64,000 nucleotides of DNA from JACVRM01 sp963839815 (GTDB lineage: Bacteria; Actinomycetota; Thermoleophilia; Gaiellales; Gaiellaceae), in assembly GCA_963839815.1 (NCBI GenBank), contig CAWIWF010000001.1:124001-188000 (forward strand), read 5' to 3'. The notes under the pieces were generated by a model. The model saw only the letters and a program-made list of their open reading frames with translations, had not been told where the DNA came from and searched no databases. A program made the translations under genes and the position numbers. Numbering within the stretch: the stretch's first letter is position 1; the number at the start of each line of letters is the position of its first letter. Of the stretch, positions 58,115 to 64,000 are shown one piece after another.

Positions 58115-61078
58115 CTAGGCGACCGGCTCTGCCGCGGCCGTGTCGGGCCGAAGCTCGGCAGGCCGGAGCCCGGTGAGCCTCGCCTCGTACGGTGTGGCCG
58201 CGGCGGGGCGCCGGTCCCGCAGAAACGGGACGTAGGACTCCAGCACCTCGAGCTCGGTGCGACGGAAGTCCGTCGCCTCGACCTGTGCCAGCGCCTCGGT
58301 GTAGAGCTCGTCCGCCTCGTCGTCGCGACCCTGCGCAGCTCGCAGCTCCGCCAGCGCCATCGCCGTCGTCGCGAGCGATGTGGCGTCCTGCGGGCCGACG
58401 GTCTCACGCGCCTCGAGCGCGAACCCCTCGGCCTCGTCGAGCTTGCCCTGCCGAATCAGTGCCTGCGCGAGCAGCCGCTGGCTCTCGCACAGCGTCGCTC
58501 GATCCTCGATCGACTTGAGCAGCTTGACCGACTTGCGGAAGAGCTGCTCGGCGCGGGCCGGCTCGTCTCGCATGAGCGCGAGGATGCCGAGGTAGTTGAC
58601 CGTGCGCCCGAGCGACCATGTCTTGCCGACCTCGGAGAGCAGGTCTCGGGCTTCGTTGAGGCGCTCCCCGGCCTGCTCGAGCTCGCCGACCTGGAGGTGG
58701 TACAGACCGGCGAAGCGGAGCACGATGCCGAGCGTGCCGGCGCTGCCGCTCTCGCGCGCGAGCCGGACGGACGCCTCGATGCTCGGCCGCGCCTCCTCTG
58801 GCTTCAGGCGTGCGAGGCTCGCCGACGCGGCCGTGACCGCGGCATCAGCCTCGAGGTCAGGGCGCTCCAGCTTGCGCGCCAGCGCCCTCGCCTCCTCGGC
58901 CAGCGCGGTGTACTCGTCGAGGTCGCCGCTCGCCCAGAGGATCCCCGTCCTGGCGGAGATGGCCCCGTAGCGTGCGCTGTCCCCCTCGGGCAGCAGCGCG
59001 AGCGCCTGGTCGGAGAGCTCGCGCGCGCGCGGGAGGTCGCTGTGCCGCAGCAGGGCGACCTCGGCGAGCGCGGCGAGCACCATGGCCTCGATGTGGCTGT
59101 TCCCGTCCTCGCGGGCGAGCGTGAGCACCTTCTCGCCCTCGCGCTGGAGTGTCGGCAGGTCGGACAGCCGCCAGGCCGCGCGGGCCGCCGCCCAGCGGCG
59201 TTCCAGGGTCGGCTCGAGCTCCACGGCCCGCAGCAGCAGGTTGCGCGCGGTGCGGTTGGCTTCACGCGCGAGGGCTCGCCCGCCCGCCTGCTCGAGCGCG
59301 GCGGCCGCCTTGGCGGCCAGCTCCGGCGGCGGCGCGCCGTCCAGCTCGGCGAGCAGCGTCGCCGCCTGGTCGAGGTGGTACGCCCTGATCTCGAGCAGCT
59401 CGTCGCCGGCTCGCTCGGCCAGCCAGCCGGCGAAGGAGTTGTGCAGGTGTGCTCGCGCCGCTTTCGAGAGGCCGCCATAGGCGACCTCGCGGAAGAGGAC
59501 GTGCTTGAAGCGGAACGCGGTCTCGTCCGAGAGCGTCGAGCGCGATTCCGGGGTGATGTACTCGCGATGCAGAAGCGTCTCGAGGATGTCGTCGAACTCG
59601 GCCATGTCGGGCGAGAGGTGGACGAGCGCTCCCTCGAAGAATGTCCGGCCCATGACGGCCGCCCGCTGCAGGACGGTCTTGGCCGCCGGCGGCAGCCGGT
59701 CGATGCGGGCGGCGATCAGTGCCTGGAGCGTGTCCGGGATCCGCGCGGTCGAGCCGTTGCGGCCCTGCTCGGCCAGCATGCGGACCGTCTCCTCCACGTA
59801 GAGGGGGTTGCCCTCTGCCTTCTCGAGCACGGCCCGCCGTAGCTCCGGGTCGACGTTGCGCTCGCGCAGCAGCGCATCGACGAGCTCGCCGCCCTCGCCG
59901 CCGGTGAGCGGCTCGAGCTCGATCGTCGCCGACCGCACGCGGCCGCCCGCCCACTCGGGGCGCACCTCCAGCAGCTCGAGCCGCGCCAGGCAGATGATCA
60001 GCAGCGGCGCCTCGCGCACCCACTCGGTCAGGTGGTCGATCAGCTCGAGCAGCGGCTCCTCCGCCCAGTGGATGTCCTCGAAGACCAGCACGAGGGGACG
60101 TGCTGCAGCAAGGCGCTCGACGAACTCTCGGGCGGCCCAGGCGATCTCGCTCTGGCTGCGGTCGCCATGCACCGCCTCGAGCACGCCGATGGCGATGCCC
60201 AGCAGGTCGGCGACCGCCTCGGCCGGGCAGCACTCGCGGAGCTTCTCGATCGCCACGTCGAGCTCGTCGTCGTCCGAGATGCCGCTCGACTCCTTCACCA
60301 TCTCCGCGAGCGGCCAGTAGGTGACGCTCTCCCCGTAGGGCAGGGAGCGGCCGGTGAGGACGGTCGCGTCCTCGAGCGAATCGAGGAACTCCCGCGCCAG
60401 GCGCGTCTTGCCGATGCCCGGGTCGCCGTAGATGGTGACCAGGTGGGCGCGCTGGTCGCGCACCGCCCGGGCGTACGTGTTCTGGAGCAGGTCGAGCTCG
60501 GCGTCGCGGCCGACGAACGGCGCCTCGAGGCCCTGCCAGCGCACGCGACCGTCGCCGCCGAGCCCCTCGACCTTCCAGGTCCAGACGGGCTCCCGGCGGC
60601 CGTCGACCGTCAGCGGGCCCAGGTCTTCGAGCTCGACCCGGCCGAGCGTGAGCCGCTGGGTGCCGGGGCCGATGCGAATCTCGTCCGGCTCGGCCGACTG
60701 CTGCAGGCGCGCCGCGATGTTGACCGCCTCGCCGGTGGCGAAGGTCGACTCGACGTCGTCGACGACGACCTCCCCGGACTCGATGCCGATGCGCACCTGC
60801 AACTCGAGGGCGCCGACGGAGTCGAGCACCCCCCACGCGGCGCGCAGCGCGCGCTCGGCGTCGTCCTCGTGCGCCTGCGGGATGCCGAACGCGGCGAGCA
60901 CGGCGTCACCGGCGAACTTCTCGACGATCCCGCCGTGCTGCGTGACGCAGTCGGAGACCCGCTCGAAGTACCGCGCGATGCGGCGGCGCGCCACTTCGGG
61001 GTCGCTCTGGGCGACGAGCGCGGTCGAGCCGACGAGGTCGACGAACATGACGGTGGCCAGCTTCCGCTCCACGCTCAC
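58115..61078 (-). CDS. Class III cyclase - AAA ATPase - TPR signalling protein
   Basis: 987 residues. Cyclase domain about 1-170: ATVMFVDLVGSTALV (Asp14) and VEKFAGDAVLAAFGIP (Asp58) for two metals. STAND/AAA ATPase about 195-500 with FVGRDAELDLL, P-loop GDPGIGKTRLA and Walker B LVLVFEDIHWAEEP. Helical TPR-like array about 560-980 (ARAHLHNSFAGWLAERAG ... LAQALIRQGKLDEAEGFALEARE). A common actinobacterial signal-integrating design; whether the cyclase makes cAMP is not shown. GTG 61078 places the cyclase at the very start; divergent to pgm. Confidence 0.92.
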   Translation of the reverse strand: MSVERKLATVMFVDLVGSTALVAQSDPEVARRRIARYFERVSDCVTQHGGIVEKFAGDAVLAAFGIPQAHEDDAERALRAAWGVLDSVGALELQVRIGIESGEVVVDDVESTFATGEAVNIAARLQQSAEPDEIRIGPGTQRLTLGRVELEDLGPLTVDGRREPVWTWKVEGLGGDGRVRWQGLEAPFVGRDAELDLLQNTYARAVRDQRAHLVTIYGDPGIGKTRLAREFLDSLEDATVLTGRSLPYGESVTYWPLAEMVKESSGISDDDELDVAIEKLRECCPAEAVADLLGIAIGVLEAVHGDRSQSEIAWAAREFVERLAAARPLVLVFEDIHWAEEPLLELIDHLTEWVREAPLLIICLARLELLEVRPEWAGGRVRSATIELEPLTGGEGGELVDALLRERNVDPELRRAVLEKAEGNPLYVEETVRMLAEQGRNGSTARIPDTLQALIAARIDRLPPAAKTVLQRAAVMGRTFFEGALVHLSPDMAEFDDILETLLHREYITPESRSTLSDETAFRFKHVLFREVAYGGLSKAARAHLHNSFAGWLAERAGDELLEIRAYHLDQAATLLAELDGAPPPELAAKAAAALEQAGGRALAREANRTARNLLLRAVELEPTLERRWAAARAAWRLSDLPTLQREGEKVLTLAREDGNSHIEAMVLAALAEVALLRHSDLPRARELSDQALALLPEGDSARYGAISARTGILWASGDLDEYTALAEEARALARKLERPDLEADAAVTAASASLARLKPEEARPSIEASVRLARESGSAGTLGIVLRFAGLYHLQVGELEQAGERLNEARDLLSEVGKTWSLGRTVNYLGILALMRDEPARAEQLFRKSVKLLKSIEDRATLCESQRLLAQALIRQGKLDEAEGFALEARETVGPQDATSLATTAMALAELRAAQGRDDEADELYTEALAQVEATDFRRTELEVLESYVPFLRDRRPAAATPYEARLTGLRPAELRPDTAAAEPVA

Positions 61079-61202
61079 GATTGTATGAACGTGAGCGGGC
61101 GACCGAGACTTCCTGCTCCAGGGCTCTTTCTTGGTCGCCTCGCCTGCGCGGAGCCGACCGGTCCGCCGGCGGGGCGGGCCGCGTCTCGTAGCATCCCACG
61201 CG

Positions 61203-62606
61203 GTGCTCGACCCGAAGGTCTTCAAGGCGTACGACATCCGGGGCATCTACCCGACCGAGCTCGACGAGGATGGCGCGCGCGCTATCGGTCGCGCCTACGT
61301 CGAGGAGTTCGAGCCGCGGCGGATCGCGGTCGGACGCGACATGCGCGAGTCGGCGCCCGCGATGGCCGCCGCGCTGATCGAGGGCGCTGCGCAGGCGGGG
61401 GCCGACGTCGTCGACCTGGGCCTGGTCGGGACGGAGATGGTCTACTTCGCCGTCGACTCGCTCGGGCTCGACGGCGGCATCGCCGTCACCGCGTCGCACA
61501 ACCCCAAGGAGTACACGGGCATGAAGGTCGTCCGCCGCGGTGCGCTCCCGGTCGGCGGCGACTCGGGGCTCCTGGACATCCGCGACCGGGCTTTACATGG
61601 ACAGTCCTTGTTAAGAGGCGCCGGTGGAGCCCCCGCGAGCTCCGAGCAGGAGCCGCCTTTCCATGGACAGTCTCTGGTAAGAGGCCGCGGCACGGTCACC
61701 CACGAGGACGTCTATCCCGCCTTCGTCGAGCGCGTCCTGTCGTTCGTGGACGTCGGCGCGATCCGGCCGCTGAAGGTGGTCATCGACGCGGCAAACGGGA
61801 TGGCCGGCGCGATGCTCCCTCCCGTCCTCGAGCGCCTGCCGCTCCAGACCGTCGACTGCTTCTTCGAGCCCGACGGCACGTTCCCGAACCACGAGCCCAA
61901 CCCGCTGCTGCCCGAGAACCGCGAGTTCATCATCGCGCGCACCCTCGAGGAGGGCGCCGACCTCGGCGTCGCCTACGACGGGGACGCCGACCGCTGCTTC
62001 TTCGTCGACGACAGCGGCGAGTTCGTCCCCGGCGACTTCGTCACGGCGCTGCTCGCCGAGTCGATCCTCGAGAAGGACCCCGGCGGCAAGGTGCTGTACG
62101 ACGTGCGCGCGAGCCGCGCCGTGCCCGAGACGATCGAGCGTGCGGGAGGCGTGCCGCTGCTGAACCGCGTCGGCCACGCGTTCTTCAAGCACCGCATGCG
62201 CGAGGAGGGCGCCGTCTTCGGCGGCGAGGTCTCCGCGCACTACTACTTCCGCGACTTCTCGCAGGCCGACTCCGGGGTGGTGCCCTTCCTGCTCATGGCC
62301 GAGCTGCTCTCCAAGCGCGGCCGGCCGCTGTCGGAGCTCCTGCGCCCCTACCGCGAGCGCTACTTCCTCACCGGCGAGATCAACACGCCGGTCGCGGACG
62401 TCCCGCTCAAGCTGCAGGAGCTGAAGGAGCGCTACTCCGACGGGCGCATCTCGCATCTGGACGGCGTCTCCGTCGACTACGACGACTGGCACTTCAACGT
62501 GCGCCCGTCGAACACGGAGCCGCTGCTCCGCCTCAACCTCGAAGCGCTCTCCGAGGAGGAGATGGAGCGACGGCGCGACGAGGTGCTCGGGCTGATCCGC
62601 GCGTGA
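61203..62606 (+). CDS. Phosphomannomutase/phosphoglucomutase with repeat-derived insertion
   Basis: 467 residues. Active-site serine TASHNPKEYTGMK at about 98-110, metal loop YDGDADRCFFVDD about 259-271, GGEVSAHYYF sugar loop and C-terminal VRPSNTEPLLRLNLEA phosphate site. Between about 118 and 160 lies an insertion with HGQSLLRGAGG and HGQSLVRGRG, encoded by two copies of a CATGGACAGTC(C/T) repeat. The frame stays open across it. GTG start. Overlaps the P1 peptidase as GTGA. Confidence 0.93.
   Translation: MLDPKVFKAYDIRGIYPTELDEDGARAIGRAYVEEFEPRRIAVGRDMRESAPAMAAALIEGAAQAGADVVDLGLVGTEMVYFAVDSLGLDGGIAVTASHNPKEYTGMKVVRRGALPVGGDSGLLDIRDRALHGQSLLRGAGGAPASSEQEPPFHGQSLVRGRGTVTHEDVYPAFVERVLSFVDVGAIRPLKVVIDAANGMAGAMLPPVLERLPLQTVDCFFEPDGTFPNHEPNPLLPENREFIIARTLEEGADLGVAYDGDADRCFFVDDSGEFVPGDFVTALLAESILEKDPGGKVLYDVRASRAVPETIERAGGVPLLNRVGHAFFKHRMREEGAVFGGEVSAHYYFRDFSQADSGVVPFLLMAELLSKRGRPLSELLRPYRERYFLTGEINTPVADVPLKLQELKERYSDGRISHLDGVSVDYDDWHFNVRPSNTEPLLRLNLEALSEEEMERRRDEVLGLIRA
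61591..61687 (+). repeat. Two copies of a GACAGTC repeat inside pgm
   Basis: TTTACATGGACAGTCCTTGT-TAAGAGGC and TTTCCATGGACAGTCTCTGG-TAAGAGGC, 65 bases apart in the same direction, separated by Ser/Glu/Pro-rich coding sequence. The core resembles the intergenic GGGACAGTCCC elements. The copies explain the HGQSL(L/V)RG duplication in the protein. Confidence 0.8.
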
Positions 62607-63631
62607 GGGCGCGAGAGCTCGGGATCGCGGTCGGCGAGCTCCCGCCCGGGCCGCTCGACGCGATCACCGACGTGGCCGGCGTCCGCGTCGGCCACTCGAC
62701 CGTCAGCGAGGGAGACGACGTGCGCACGGGTGTCACGGTTGTGCTCTTCGACCAGCTGCCGCTCTTCGCCGCGCCCGACCGGCTCAACGGCAACGGCGAC
62801 ATGACCGGGCTCGAGTTCGTCCGTGAGTTCGGGCTGCTGGCGAGCCCGGTGGCGATCACCAACACGCACAGCGTCGGGGTTGTCCGCGACGCGCTCGTGG
62901 CGGTCGCCGTCGAGCAGGAGGGCCGGGGATCCCCCTGGGACCTGCCGGTCGTGGCCGAGACCTGGGACGGTGTCCTGAACGATGTCGACGGGTTCCACGT
63001 CCGCCCCGAGCACGTGCGAGAGGCGATCGCCGCGGCGGCCGGCGGCCCGGTCGCCGAGGGGAACGTCGGCGGGGGCACCGGCATGATCTGCCACGGCTTC
63101 AAGGGCGGCATCGGAACAGCATCGAGACGGGCGGGCGACTGGATGGTGGGCGTGCTCGTGCAGGCGAACCACGGTGCGCGCCGGCGGCTGCTGGTGAACG
63201 GCGTGCCGGTGGGCGCGGAGCTAGGCCCGGACGTGGTGCCCGCGCCGCGGCCGCCGGGCAGCGAGGGGGCAGGCTCGATCATCGTGCTCGCAGTGACGGA
63301 TGCGCCGCTGCTCCCCAACCAGTGCGAGCGCCTCGCCCGCCGCGCCTCGCTCGGCATCGCCCGCACGGGCGGCGCGGGCGAGAGCTCGAGCGGCGACCTG
63401 CTGCTGGCGGTGGCCACCGGCAACCGCCCCGACCCTTCGGGCGAGTCGGAGCTGCGGATGCCGCCGGAAACCGCCATGAACGCGCTCTTCTACGCGGCGA
63501 TCGAGGCGACCGAGGCGGCCATCGTCGGCGCTCTCCTCGCGGCGGAGACGATGACCTCGCGCGGCGTGACGGCGCATGCGCTCGGGGCGGATGCGCTCCT
63601 CGACGTGCTGCGCCGCTTTCACCGGCTCTAG
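62603..63631 (+). CDS. P1-family (DmpA/BapA-like) aminopeptidase
   Basis: 342 residues, Ntn-fold self-cleaving hydrolase. N-terminal GPLDAITDVAGVRVGHSTV, NTHSVGVVRDA, GNVGGGTGMICHGFKGGIGTASR, and the cleavage/nucleophile site GAGSIIVLAVTDAPLLPNQ near residue 222, where cleavage before Ser would give the active alpha/beta form. Family members release N-terminal D- or beta-amino acids. C-terminal ALFYAAIEATEAAIVGALLAAETMT is typical. GTG start overlaps the pgm stop. Confidence 0.92.
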   Translation: MRARELGIAVGELPPGPLDAITDVAGVRVGHSTVSEGDDVRTGVTVVLFDQLPLFAAPDRLNGNGDMTGLEFVREFGLLASPVAITNTHSVGVVRDALVAVAVEQEGRGSPWDLPVVAETWDGVLNDVDGFHVRPEHVREAIAAAAGGPVAEGNVGGGTGMICHGFKGGIGTASRRAGDWMVGVLVQANHGARRRLLVNGVPVGAELGPDVVPAPRPPGSEGAGSIIVLAVTDAPLLPNQCERLARRASLGIARTGGAGESSSGDLLLAVATGNRPDPSGESELRMPPETAMNALFYAAIEATEAAIVGALLAAETMTSRGVTAHALGADALLDVLRRFHRL

Positions 63632-64000
63632 GCCGAGGCGGCGCCGGGCTCGAGCCGGCTGCCCGTGCCCGAGCCGGGCTCGGCTCGCATGCTCTCGCGC
63701 AGGCCGTAGAGCCCCAGGCCGAACATGCTCCCCAGCACGATCACGATCCCCCAGGCCCCGGGGTGGCCCCAGTCGACCGTGTCCGAGTAGCGAAGCAGCG
63801 CCCCCGCCTCGAGGAGCGGCAGCGCCACGTAGGCGACGAGCGGGATACGCAGCCGCCGCCAGTCGTTCTCCCAGATGCCGCACGCGGCGGCCGCGGCGAT
63901 GGCGAGCATCCAGGCTGCGACCGCGCGCGCCGTCAGCTCGGTCAGCGGCCACGGCCAGAGATCGAGCGTCGAGGCGGGTGCGACCAGGAGTGCCGCGCCG
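63628..64000 (-). CDS. Membrane protein, 5' end outside window
   Basis: At least 123 residues; the frame runs off the window edge. Four hydrophobic helices are visible (for example LTARAVAAWMLAIAAAAACG, IPLVAYVALPLLEAGALL, GAWGIVIVLGSMFGLGLYGL), with an acidic/Gly-rich C-terminal tail. No family recognised. Its TAG stop overlaps the TAG of the P1 peptidase on the other strand (CTAG), so the genes converge without a gap. Confidence 0.7.
   Translation of the reverse strand, partial: GAALLVAPASTLDLWPWPLTELTARAVAAWMLAIAAAAACGIWENDWRRLRIPLVAYVALPLLEAGALLRYSDTVDWGHPGAWGIVIVLGSMFGLGLYGLRESMRAEPGSGTGSRLEPGAASA

Noticed and set aside
60032..63631. Very long plus-strand open frame (about 1,200 codons)
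   Set aside because: Only its last third (62603-63631) is a real gene; the first part is antisense to the cyclase-AAA gene and then out of frame in pgm. Long empty frames are normal at this GC content.

Overview
High-GC, gene-dense chromosomal DNA from what looks like a deep-branching actinobacterium, most plausibly class Thermoleophilia (Gaiellales/Solirubrobacterales-like). Reasons: a complete dcw start (mraZ-rsmH-ftsL-ftsI-murE-murF) with a meso-DAP type MurE, a fused SecDF, a fused PafB/PafC-type WYL regulator, many GTG starts, GTGA/ATGA gene overlaps, and a cytochrome c maturation set with a Cys-type CcmE. No tRNA, rRNA, CRISPR array, integrase or transposase was found, so this is core chromosome rather than an island. 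The taxonomic call is inference; no marker search was possible.

Layout. 1-5.8 kb: minus-strand division/cell-wall operon driven from a MraZ-box promoter. 5.8-15.6 kb: single genes (PfkB kinase, ECF sigma factor coupled to an alkylguanine methyltransferase, heme-oxygenase-like oxidase, a receiver-degenerate response regulator, aldo/keto reductase with a divergent ArsR-type regulator, kelch protein, hydrolase, UbiB kinase). 15.8-22.4 kb: minus-strand block phasin-like/secDF/yajC/tgt/vapC/vapB, then a tandem repeat pair and queA. 22.4-33.4 kb: coiled-coil protein, OmpR/HK pair, secreted protein, three ion transporters, CBS protein, ATP-grasp ligase, tandem universal stress protein, NarL-type HK/RR pair. 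33.4-46.6 kb: hydroxyacyl-CoA dehydrogenase, NIPSNAP, methyltransferase, EVE-like protein, hydrolase-cyclase fusion, zinc-ribbon proteins, PafBC-like regulator, DUF5655 protein, queG, MDR oxidoreductase, MBL-like protein, SufT-like protein. 47-52 kb: glpX, 2-phosphoglycerate kinase, cyclic 2,3-diphosphoglycerate synthetase and metallophosphoesterase on one strand; then a nuclease-like protein and hpt. 52.3-56.6 kb: M23 murein hydrolase and ccmI-like/ccmF/ccmE. 56.6-64 kb: TIM-barrel protein, a 987-residue cyclase-AAA-TPR signalling protein, phosphohexomutase, P1 peptidase and a partial membrane protein.

How they work together: tgt, queA and queG are three queuosine steps within 25 kb, with a VapBC toxin-antitoxin pair translationally overlapping tgt. 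A 2-phosphoglycerate kinase plus cyclic-2,3-DPG synthetase gives a complete two-step route from 2-phosphoglycerate to cyclic 2,3-diphosphoglycerate, an osmolyte best known from methanogenic archaea. 

Two sequence-level themes stand out. First, five conserved genes (tgt, a sensor kinase, its regulator, queG, cpgS) carry single-base frame breaks, four of the six in runs of three or four G/C, which suggests consensus sequencing error rather than decay. Second, a modular family of intergenic hairpin repeats occurs at least six times (21.2, 21.4, 38.7, 46.9, 52.1 and 52.3 kb): one constant module is joined to either of two different second modules, and other short repeats have entered coding regions (pgm at 61.6 kb, a hypothetical gene at 39.4 kb).
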